From a virus: a stretch of DNA of 23,239 nt. Where the stretch lies: positions 1 to 23,239 of IMG/VR virus record IMGVR_UViG_3300037427_002536. The stretch is one strand, 5' to 3'. How positions within the stretch are numbered: the stretch's first letter is position 1; every line of letters begins with the position of its first letter. The notes under the pieces were generated by a model. It ran no database searches. It was not told the DNA's origin and saw only the letters and a list, made by a program, of their open reading frames with translations. Position numbers and translations under genes: made by a program. Below, one piece after another: positions 8,624 to 14,699 of the stretch.

Positions 8624-8857
8624 CTAACTATTGCCCGTAGTTCTTCTATAATTGACATAATCTAACCAAGTGTCTCCGGTCCAATAGAGGCGGTGCCCGC
8701 CTTCATCTTTAGTGTCTCCAACTTTATGGTGAGAGGGGGCTTCTTCTGTCACTTCTTCAATGACCTCTTCCACCACGTCTTCGACTACCTCTTCAACAGG
8801 CTCTTCGATGGGTTCCTCCTTACCGTTAGCTTCAAATAACCATTTTTTCATCTCCAT
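8624..8857 (-). CDS. Acidic repeat protein, possible prohead-core analogue, 77 aa
   Basis: A 77-residue protein. Residues 14-39 are six to seven copies of a four-residue unit (EEPI, EEPV, EEVV, EDVV, EEVI, EEVT), giving a very acidic, probably helical segment. The C-terminal third is different, with aromatic residues (HRLYWTGDTWLDYVNYRR). AAGGA lies 9 nt before the ATG. It is the first gene after a hairpin, an inverted repeat and a GTGTAA motif, so it probably leads the head transcript. T4 has a small acidic prohead-core protein, gp67, at the equivalent place before its protease gene. An analogous role is my inference from position and charge, not homology; a DNA-mimic protein is an alternative. 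Confidence 0.7.
   Translation of the reverse strand: MEMKKWLFEANGKEEPIEEPVEEVVEDVVEEVIEEVTEEAPSHHKVGDTKDEGGHRLYWTGDTWLDYVNYRRTTGNS
8741..8818 (-). repeat. Imperfect 12-bp tandem repeat encoding EEVV-type units
   Basis: About 6.5 imperfect copies of a 12-bp unit of the form GAAGAGGTNGTN encode the acidic segment. Third positions vary while the two-Glu-two-hydrophobic pattern is kept, so selection appears to act on the protein rather than on recent slippage. A shorter stretch of the same type lies in the following gene. Confidence 0.7.
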
Positions 8858-8880
8858 AATAGATATTCCTTTGTCATAGT

Positions 8881-8886
8881 TTACAC
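8881..8886 (-). promoter_or_regulatory. GTGTAA junction motif, copy B
   Basis: Minus-strand GTGTAAA lies 23 nt before the ATG of the acidic repeat gene and downstream of the terminator hairpin at 8924-8962. It is preceded by the T-rich GTATTTTT. A promoter is needed here to start the head transcript, and this is the best-placed candidate. Confidence 0.5.
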
Positions 8887-8897
8887 AAAAATACTAC

Positions 8898-8920
8898 ATA
8901 TTCGACATTAATTCGAATAT
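8898..8920. promoter_or_regulatory. 8-bp inverted repeat, possible operator
   Basis: ATATTCGA and TCGAATAT form a perfect 8-bp inverted repeat around a 7-nt AT-rich spacer. It lies between the terminator hairpin and GTGTAA copy B. Its size, dyad symmetry and place just upstream of a probable promoter fit a binding site for a dimeric regulator; it could also be a weak RNA hairpin. The binding partner is unknown. Confidence 0.4.
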
Positions 8921-8923
8921 TAC

Positions 8924-8962
8924 AAAAGCGCCCCCTAATTCCTTGGGTGGAAAAAGGGGGGC
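8924..8962 (-). terminator. Probable terminator after the Cys-rich lipoprotein gene
   Basis: On the minus strand GCCCCC near 8962-8957 pairs with GGGGGC at 8935-8930. An inner TTCC/GGAA pairing brings the arms together, and a short T run (8927-8924) follows. The stem is strong but the loop region is imperfect and the T run is only four, so it is weaker than the other two terminators. Confidence 0.65.
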
Positions 8963-8988
8963 TAGTGTTTGACTATGAGCTATGTGGG

Positions 8989-9141
8989 CTAGGCGTCTTT
9001 ACACGCGCACCCACAAGCCTCGGTACATTCGCCTGAGTCGCAACAACCAGCGTTACATCCGCAAGAACACTTGTCATTACCCCAGTTGCAGCCAGAGGCA
9101 AACATCATAGTAAATACTGATAATAGTAGTAGTTTTTTCAT
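8989..9141 (-). CDS. Cys-rich small lipoprotein, 50 aa
   Basis: This short gene begins at an ATG within the ATGA overlap with the protease stop, so the two are almost certainly translationally coupled. GGAGAAAG lies just upstream. The product starts with a type II signal peptide: MKKLLLLSVFTMMF, then the lipobox ASGC, giving a predicted lipidated Cys18. The mature part is about 33 residues with ten Cys (18, 25, 27, 29, 33, 34, 39, 43, 45, 47), in C-x-C and CC patterns like a metallothionein or disulfide-rich peptide. It has no proline-rich region, unlike the Rz1 outer spanin. Lipidation and export are inferred from family rules. Function unknown; metal binding, disulfide exchange, protease partner or envelope anchor are possible. 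A terminator-like hairpin follows. Confidence 0.8.
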   Translation of the reverse strand: MKKLLLLSVFTMMFASGCNWGNDKCSCGCNAGCCDSGECTEACGCACKDA

Positions 9142-10121
9142 TCTTTCTCCATCGTTTTAAACGGTGCGGGTCTAGTTTCCAAAAAACTTGGTCGCCCGTC
9201 TTTATTCGTTTTGTAAATTCTTAACATAAAAGGAAAGCTTTTAGTCGTTTCATCTTCATCAGCAGTTTCGCCAGCTTCCTCCTCCTTCTCTTTAGGCTCA
9301 TGCTCAACAGGCATTTTCTTTAATTCGTCTTCCGAAGGCATGGCTACCTTTGGGTCTAGCGCCCACATTAATTTATGCTTTTCGCAATATTCTTGCATCC
9401 TACGGACGGGGACAATGAGATTAAATCCCTCACCGGCACCCCGAACAAGCATCCCAATATATTTAGCGTCTCCCTTTAAATAGACTCCGCCACCCGAAGA
9501 ACCTGGAAATGCGGTAACCGTCGTTTGGTCAAACACATGCTTATTTAAAGATTTAATGATTCTTCCGTGTTGAGAATAGATACCATCGGTCATAGAGTTT
9601 GCGCCCATTTGGCCTAGGAGAGAACCTACATGAAGTAGGTCCGTGCCTAAACCTGGGATTTTATCCTCGAGATAAAAGGTGACTGTATCTTTTACAAAAT
9701 TAAATTTACGAATACGCAGTAGAGCTAAGTCGTGCCCGTCTTTCGCGTCTGAATACTTTAATACTTCCGCGTCCATTTGAAGTCTGCCGACAGTTCTGCC
9801 GTTCTGCCTAATCTCCTTAACCACCATTGGGTCTTTAAACTCAACGATTGTTTTGGGGGAACCGTTAACCACGGTTTTCCTTGTCTTTCTTAAGTTGTCT
9901 ATAACGTGGGCGGCTGTCCACACAAAGTTTACTTGGTTTCCTTTCGAGTCTTTTCTTGTGAAAATGACCCCAGAGCCCTCCCCATTTGAGAAGTCCCCTT
10001 CTGACCTAATTGTTACGGAAACCGTTTGAAGATGCTCTGCGGTTTTGGAGTCTGCTTCTGCTGCGTGAGAGCTAGTTAGCAACGCGAAGCCCAGTACGAA
10101 TGCTGCGGCGATATTTTTCAT
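9138..10121 (-). CDS. Exported trypsin-like serine protease, 327 aa
   Basis: A predicted Sec signal peptide (residues 1-20, cleavage after SHA) is followed by a chymotrypsin-fold protease domain with a complete triad in order: His72 in TAAHVI, Asp131 in GHDLALLRI and Ser209 in FPGSSGGGVY. After about residue 260 comes a highly acidic linker (about 270-293) and a short C-terminal stretch of unknown role. The family cleaves peptide bonds through the triad; here the enzyme would act in the periplasm or outside. No PDZ domain is seen, so it is not a DegP/HtrA type. The start is the ATG 9 nt after the preceding stop; no clear Shine-Dalgarno is seen. Its stop overlaps the Cys-rich lipoprotein start by 4 nt. 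Virion processing is possible but the export signal argues against it. Exported trypsin-like proteases are unusual in phages. Confidence 0.88.
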   Translation of the reverse strand: MKNIAAAFVLGFALLTSSHAAEADSKTAEHLQTVSVTIRSEGDFSNGEGSGVIFTRKDSKGNQVNFVWTAAHVIDNLRKTRKTVVNGSPKTIVEFKDPMVVKEIRQNGRTVGRLQMDAEVLKYSDAKDGHDLALLRIRKFNFVKDTVTFYLEDKIPGLGTDLLHVGSLLGQMGANSMTDGIYSQHGRIIKSLNKHVFDQTTVTAFPGSSGGGVYLKGDAKYIGMLVRGAGEGFNLIVPVRRMQEYCEKHKLMWALDPKVAMPSEDELKKMPVEHEPKEKEEEAGETADEDETTKSFPFMLRIYKTNKDGRPSFLETRPAPFKTMEKE

Positions 10122-10130
10122 AATGTAAAA

Positions 10131-10652
10131 TTAACAATCAAAATAAAGATTAGAGCTTGGACCATCATTCTCAATGTACAATTCGTCTATATCTTCAAAG
10201 TGATAATCTAAATCGTAGTATTCAATATCAGACTTGGCTTTATCAAGGTCCTCATCGGACGGTTTGAAATAGTCTGTTATATCTACTAATTCATTGTAGG
10301 TAGGCTTTTTGCTAATATCTAAATTTAAATCATCAATTTTACCGGCGACCATGCGTAGAAATAAATTAACCCTCGCCAAACCGCGTTCGGTATTTGTTGA
10401 CTGAGGGTCATTTTTCATTCTAGCGCCATTGCAGAAAACGCTTTTGAGTTGATGTAGTTTAATTCGTTTAGAATGTTCTGAGTTATGGTTTTTAAGTTTA
10501 TCATCCAAAACTCCTAATACTTTCTTGGAAAACTCTATAGCTTCCGACTGTTCCTGCTGCGGGCTCTTAACGTCTGTAACGTCAAGCTCTACGCTAGGCG
10601 TTTCCGCTGCGCGGCTGTTTGTGTGATGCAAGTCGTAGTCTAGTTTATCCAT
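10131..10652 (-). CDS. Hypothetical acidic protein, 173 aa
   Basis: A soluble-looking protein with no signal peptide or membrane segment. The middle third (about 60-125) is the most ordered part: a basic helix (HSKRIKLHQLKSVFCNGA) then ERGLARVNLFLRMVAG. The C-terminal third is very acidic and Tyr-rich (IEYYDLDYHFEDIDELYIE). Such a split between basic core and acidic tail could suit a nucleic-acid or core-binding protein, but this is guesswork. It lies between the membrane coiled-coil gene and the protease gene, 9 nt before the latter. GTGTAA copy D sits 17 nt upstream of its ATG. No family recognised. Confidence 0.7.
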   Translation of the reverse strand: MDKLDYDLHHTNSRAAETPSVELDVTDVKSPQQEQSEAIEFSKKVLGVLDDKLKNHNSEHSKRIKLHQLKSVFCNGARMKNDPQSTNTERGLARVNLFLRMVAGKIDDLNLDISKKPTYNELVDITDYFKPSDEDLDKAKSDIEYYDLDYHFEDIDELYIENDGPSSNLYFDC

Positions 10653-10669
10653 TTTTCAGCTTTCTTATT

Positions 10670-10675
10670 TTACAC
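10670..10675 (-). promoter_or_regulatory. GTGTAA junction motif, copy D
   Basis: Minus-strand GTGTAAA lies 17 nt before the ATG of the 173-residue gene, inside a 47-nt AT-rich gap after the coiled-coil gene. It may allow separate expression of the last three genes of this island. Confidence 0.4.
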
Positions 10676-10699
10676 GTAATTAAAGATAATTATAAAAAA

Positions 10700-11008
10700 T
10701 TATGTATAATCTCCATTTAATAGGGCGGTAAGATTGTTTATTCTCTCAATTAACTTTCTTATGCCTTCTTGCTGGTTTCTGATTACTGCTTCTTGCTCGT
10801 TTATATGTTTGACTGTTCCGCCTAGATTTTGCTCCATTCTTATAAGGCTCTCCTTTAAAAAATGGTTCTCACTTCTAAGTTGAGATTCCACACTCATTAT
10901 ATGAACACTAAGCCAAACTACGAATCCTAAAACAAAAAGAACCACCCCGAAATTAATTGCTTCGATGTGGTTTTTTACCCAATTCCAAGAGTTTTTAATG
11001 GTTTTCAT
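10700..11008 (-). CDS. Membrane-anchored coiled-coil protein, 102 aa (inner-spanin-like topology)
   Basis: The N-terminus is short and basic (KTIKNSWNWVKNH). One clear transmembrane helix follows at about 18-39 (FGVVLFVLGFVVWLSVHI), then a predicted coiled coil from about 40 to 98 rich in Glu, Gln, Asn and Leu. By the positive-inside rule the coiled coil would lie in the periplasm. This matches inner spanins (Rz-like), which join an outer-membrane lipoprotein during lysis, and a small lipoprotein is encoded two genes later. However, no holin or endolysin is seen nearby, and short membrane coiled coils have other uses such as superinfection exclusion. The ATG at 11008 is supported by GAGG 8 nt upstream. 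It is the first gene after a strong terminator. Confidence 0.7.
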   Translation of the reverse strand: MKTIKNSWNWVKNHIEAINFGVVLFVLGFVVWLSVHIMSVESQLRSENHFLKESLIRMEQNLGGTVKHINEQEAVIRNQQEGIRKLIERINNLTALLNGDYT

Positions 11009-11027
11009 AAGGTTCCTCTATTTTGGG

Positions 11028-11033
11028 TTACAC
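11028..11033 (-). promoter_or_regulatory. GTGTAA junction motif, copy C
   Basis: Minus-strand GTGTAAC begins 2 nt after the U-run of the terminator at 11036-11071 and ends 19 nt before the ATG of the coiled-coil gene. Any promoter for that gene must overlap this point if the terminator is efficient. Confidence 0.5.
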
Positions 11034-11035
11034 AC

Positions 11036-11071
11036 AAAAAAACGCTCTCCCATGCGAAAAAGGAGAGCGTT
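11036..11071 (-). terminator. Strong rho-independent terminator after tail genes
   Basis: On the minus strand AACGCTCTCC (11071-11062) pairs perfectly with GGAGAGCGTT (11050-11041), a 10-bp stem around an 11-nt loop. It is followed by a run of seven Ts, the first two overlapping the stem. It lies 27 nt after the 59-residue gene and would end the portal-to-fibre transcript. Confidence 0.93.
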
Positions 11072-11098
11072 AAGCCTTATGACGATAAACCTGCGCTG

Positions 11099-11278
11099 TT
11101 ATTCTTGGAGGTCTAACGCTTCATGGAGGTCACGAACAGCCTTATCCACAAGTGCGTGTTCGTCATAAGTTAGCTTGCTCTGCCTTGCGAGGTTTACAAG
11201 CAAATTGAAAGATTGCTGTAGATTAAGCTCTTTTGGGGCCTCTACGGCTTGCTGCTGTTCGTTGGTTTCTTCACTCAT
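11099..11278 (-). CDS. Small helical phage protein, 59 aa
   Basis: A short frame from the ATG at 11278 to the TAA at 11099 encodes 59 residues: an acidic, Gln-rich N-terminus (SEETNEQQQAVEAP) and a helical core (LNLQQSFNLLVNLARQSKL, then DEHALVDKAVRDLHEAL). Small phage proteins of this two-helix pattern are common next to tail or lysis genes, but I know no proven function. It lies 40 nt after the fibre gene and just before the strong terminator, so it is the last gene of that unit. The ribosome-binding site is weak. Confidence 0.7.
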   Translation of the reverse strand: MSEETNEQQQAVEAPKELNLQQSFNLLVNLARQSKLTYDEHALVDKAVRDLHEALDLQE

Positions 11279-11318
11279 ATGTTTATAATATTAACATAAA
11301 AGCTAACGGAAAGCAAAT

Positions 11319-14300
11319 TTAATTTTCTTCTAATTTAGCTTCTAGCGCCTCGACTTTGGCGGCTAGCTCTTGAACAGCTTTAAGTAAGCATGTGTTTATT
11401 AGGTCGTAATTTACAGATTTTAAAGCGTCTTGCTTTTCTTCTTCGGATAGATTATGGTAATTGGGTACGCCTATAAATGCGAGGTCGTCTACCCCCACCT
11501 CTTCCAGAACCGCTTCTAACTCTTGGGCGATTAGACCGCAGTTTTTTCTTGGGGTAGCGTCGGTTGTTCTTCTGAATTCTACGGGTCTAAGTTTTTTGAT
11601 AAAATCCAAACCTAAAGACAAATCTTCAATATCCGTTTTGATTCTAGCATCAGAATACCACCATTGAGAAATGCGCCAACTTCTAGCTATAAAGCCTTCA
11701 TTAAAATATCTACTAGGAGAACCAAGCCTAGAGCCGTAAACTATTTTTATGCTTGAAGCTCCATAGTTCCCCCTGCCCCATTGGTCACTTTCCTGTACTC
11801 CAATACCCCAAAGCTTGCCGTACAAGCTCGAAGTAGTTGGGCTAACGCCCGCTGACAATGTGGCCTCGGCGGCTTTTTCAGCAGCAGTTACATCTATTGC
11901 ATTTGTGTAAGGCTCGATGTTAAATGATTTAAGACCTATACCAGTGCGGGTCAGAAGTACAGACTTGACTGTATTAAACTGAACGTTGCTGGTTGTGTCT
12001 ACGGATTGGTTTGCTGTATAGGTGGTGTACCCTTCGCCGTTGGTTAATTGATTGTTGTTTGTTGGGATTGTTGTGCTGTTAAACGCGTTAGCGCCAAATG
12101 TATAAGACTGGTCTGTTGTTCCATTAACGCTAAAAGTTAATTTATTAATATCATCGCCAGTACCTTTTGTGATACCATCTAAATAATTGTTGGTGTCCGT
12201 GGAGCTGATGGTGAATTTGTTTGCGTCTGTTCTTGTGACTGAAGTTGCTCCGTCGCCCACGAATTCAATGTCATCTGTGACCGGAGTAGCACTGGAATCA
12301 GTTAGTCTAAGTTTGGTGGTGCTGTCTGGGATGCTTATTGAATAGGTTGTGTTGGTGTCTGTATCCGTAAACAGCGCATTAGCTGGAACGTCTGTCAGCA
12401 CTTGTGTCGCTAAGGCAAACGTACCCTTGGTTTCATAAGCCGCGCTTTTGAGACCCAAGAAAGTTTGAACCTGACCATCAGTAAAGTCATAATGAACGGT
12501 GCCCCCATTTACCTTACCAATTATATGTTTTAAAGCGGTAGTTGTTGTGTTAGCTGCTGTGGCTAAATTTGTATCGCATTTTATTTTGGTAACGGTTAGT
12601 TTATCTTCGTGAGGGTTATAAAATATATTTGCGTCCGTAAAGAGTGATTCAGCAGCGGCGGCGGAGTTGTTGTCATTAACAAAAGTTAAATAATGATTTG
12701 AATTATTATTATATGTTTTGGGGTTTGTGTTGGGAACTACCTCGCTGACGTCTCTTTGTATTGTATTTATTGTATCTGCTACGCCGCCGTTTGCGGAGCC
12801 AGCCGTGGTCGCGTAAGGAACGGTAATGTACCCCAAGTCGGTACTGCCATCGACAGCTTGAAGCCCAATCTTATTGTCGTTGTTTCCCGAGCCTACCACA
12901 AGGCTTCCACCAAGGGCGGCATCTTTTAGGTAGAAGTTTAAACTGATATTACCATTAGTGGGAGCGAGGTCGCCTGAGTTTTGAGCTGTACGCTCAACGT
13001 TGGTGTATAATTGGCCATGCGTTATTAGCTCTATTTGACCCACGCCACCACCGCCACCTTGCCCAGCGGACTCTTCTTTGAAGCCAATGATTTGGCCTTT
13101 TCTATTAATCTTGAGTGTGGGGTATACCGTAGAGCTGCCGATTATAATTTCATCCGCCCAATCTGTCGAGGCCACCGTGGTCATGTTGACTCCTGCTGAA
13201 GCGTCTATCTGAGCTTGTGGGTTTGCGGTGGGGTCTATGAAACTTGCTAAATGGTCAAACAGCTTTGAATCAAAACTTATATTAGCGCTTCCATCAAAAG
13301 AGTTTGTTATGCCATCTATATCGCCAGCCGCTTGGCTGGAAGTTTTACCAATGGTTATATCTCTCGCGGTTTCTAAAGCTGTAGCTGTAGCGGCATTGCC
13401 TGTTGTGTCTTGGTCCCAAGTAGGGACTGTACCCAACTTAGAGTACGCGATAGCCGCGTCAGATTTAATATCCGCATTTACAATCACGCCAGCAGCAATA
13501 GAAGTAGCGTTTCCTACAGAAGTAACATCTCCTGTTAAGTTAGCGTTTGTAGTTACTGTGTCTGCGTTACCTTCTAGTGCGCCAATGAATTTTGTTGCTT
13601 TTGCGTTGCCATTGACTTCTAGTAATTCGGTTAGGGTACTCGTTGTGCCTATGCCAACATTTCCATAATTAAAAACATATTGAGAAGCACCGAATTGCAA
13701 CCCCCTGTTCGATGTACCATTCTTCTCCGATTTAATCCAAGAAGTGCTGGTCGCAGTATCGAACATTAAGTGGAGCCCATCGCTTCCTACTGGACTAGCT
13801 GTGCCGCCATCAGTAATGGACGTGCCCCCTACTATCTGTAATTTATTTACTGGCGCACTTGACCCCGTGCCTACGCCAACATCTCCCGTATCTGTGATAA
13901 CCATTTTAGGCGTGCCTAGGAACGTGGGCTGTACAGAGCCTTCCACATGAAAAGCCATGTAATCTGGCGTAGATGTCCTGTGGGTTATCATGGACCCGTG
14001 GCCCGCCCTACCGAATCTTATACCTCCGTCATTATTGGACTCGATGTCCAACATGATACTGTCACTGCCCGAGGACTGTTTAATATGCAGCAAAGACGAA
14101 AGCGCGCCTGTTCCCGTGCCTATGCCAACTTTTCCATCTGGGTGAAGAGATAATACTTCAGTAGTCGGGCTATCGTCACTTATAAACCTCAGTCTATCAT
14201 TAGCAATAACAGTCCACTCACCTTGACTGTTTTTCATCTTTACGCCAGCGTTACCTACTCCGGAATTTTCGACAAAGAAGTAAGTGTTGTTAGTATTTGC

Positions 14301-14696
14301 ACCATTGTAAAGTTTGACTGTATCGCTATTAACGTCAAGACGACCATTAGTACTGACGCTTCCATCATCTAGTATAGTCAAAGCCGCAGGTGAGCTCCTA
14401 GTGCCAAACACTAAATTGGGATATCCGTCAGTGGTGGTATAATCTACTTTTATAGAAGCCATCACTGTAGTGGCTGCGACACCTTGCGTAAAAGCAATAC
14501 CTCCATAATTGGTGGCGTTAGATGTTGTACCCTCATTGTTAATAACTAGTTGGTACTTCGGCTCTTCATTAATTCTAGAGATAGCTAATTCAAAATCCGT
14601 AGTGGCAGAAGCTTCTATACCAATAGCGACATTACTTCGGGAGCCTGAATCAGCTTTACCGAGTGTCAAATTTGGAACGTCTCTAATTTTAATCAT
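11319..14696 (-). CDS. Tail fibre/spike with C-terminal S74 intramolecular chaperone, 1125 aa
   Basis: A long beta-rich fibre protein. The last 111 residues form a peptidase S74 (endosialidase-type) chaperone domain. It begins at SDARIKTDI (about 1015-1023), the family's Ser/Lys self-cleavage site, and continues with LGLDFIKKLRPVEFRR and CGLIAQELEAV. It ends in a coiled-coil helix. In this family the domain trimerises the fibre and then cuts itself off. The shaft shows repeats of the form GxVGIGT...L at about 188, 272 and 345, a block LTGDVTSVGNATSIAAGVIV near 387-406, and Thr/Asn-rich beta repeats. The gene starts 3 nt after the stop of the tail-tube-like gene. It probably encodes the host-binding or side fibre; the receptor is unknown. 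Confidence 0.92.
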   Translation of the reverse strand: MIKIRDVPNLTLGKADSGSRSNVAIGIEASATTDFELAISRINEEPKYQLVINNEGTTSNATNYGGIAFTQGVAATTVMASIKVDYTTTDGYPNLVFGTRSSPAALTILDDGSVSTNGRLDVNSDTVKLYNGANTNNTYFFVENSGVGNAGVKMKNSQGEWTVIANDRLRFISDDSPTTEVLSLHPDGKVGIGTGTGALSSLLHIKQSSGSDSIMLDIESNNDGGIRFGRAGHGSMITHRTSTPDYMAFHVEGSVQPTFLGTPKMVITDTGDVGVGTGSSAPVNKLQIVGGTSITDGGTASPVGSDGLHLMFDTATSTSWIKSEKNGTSNRGLQFGASQYVFNYGNVGIGTTSTLTELLEVNGNAKATKFIGALEGNADTVTTNANLTGDVTSVGNATSIAAGVIVNADIKSDAAIAYSKLGTVPTWDQDTTGNAATATALETARDITIGKTSSQAAGDIDGITNSFDGSANISFDSKLFDHLASFIDPTANPQAQIDASAGVNMTTVASTDWADEIIIGSSTVYPTLKINRKGQIIGFKEESAGQGGGGGVGQIELITHGQLYTNVERTAQNSGDLAPTNGNISLNFYLKDAALGGSLVVGSGNNDNKIGLQAVDGSTDLGYITVPYATTAGSANGGVADTINTIQRDVSEVVPNTNPKTYNNNSNHYLTFVNDNNSAAAAESLFTDANIFYNPHEDKLTVTKIKCDTNLATAANTTTTALKHIIGKVNGGTVHYDFTDGQVQTFLGLKSAAYETKGTFALATQVLTDVPANALFTDTDTNTTYSISIPDSTTKLRLTDSSATPVTDDIEFVGDGATSVTRTDANKFTISSTDTNNYLDGITKGTGDDINKLTFSVNGTTDQSYTFGANAFNSTTIPTNNNQLTNGEGYTTYTANQSVDTTSNVQFNTVKSVLLTRTGIGLKSFNIEPYTNAIDVTAAEKAAEATLSAGVSPTTSSLYGKLWGIGVQESDQWGRGNYGASSIKIVYGSRLGSPSRYFNEGFIARSWRISQWWYSDARIKTDIEDLSLGLDFIKKLRPVEFRRTTDATPRKNCGLIAQELEAVLEEVGVDDLAFIGVPNYHNLSEEEKQDALKSVNYDLINTCLLKAVQELAAKVEALEAKLEEN

Positions 14697-14699
14697 TTT

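Noticed and set aside
8599-8658. 20-residue upstream extension of the 45-residue acidic gene
   Set aside because: It overlaps the preceding gene, while the ATG at 8598 has a strong AAAGGAG site.
8999-9004. Seventh GTGTAA copy
   Set aside because: It lies inside the Cys-rich lipoprotein gene (Cys-Lys codons) with no start downstream at the proper distance other than past a terminator.
11278-11298. Short inverted repeat TATGTT/AACATA before the 59-residue gene
   Set aside because: Six AT-rich base pairs are easily due to chance and there is no supporting signal.
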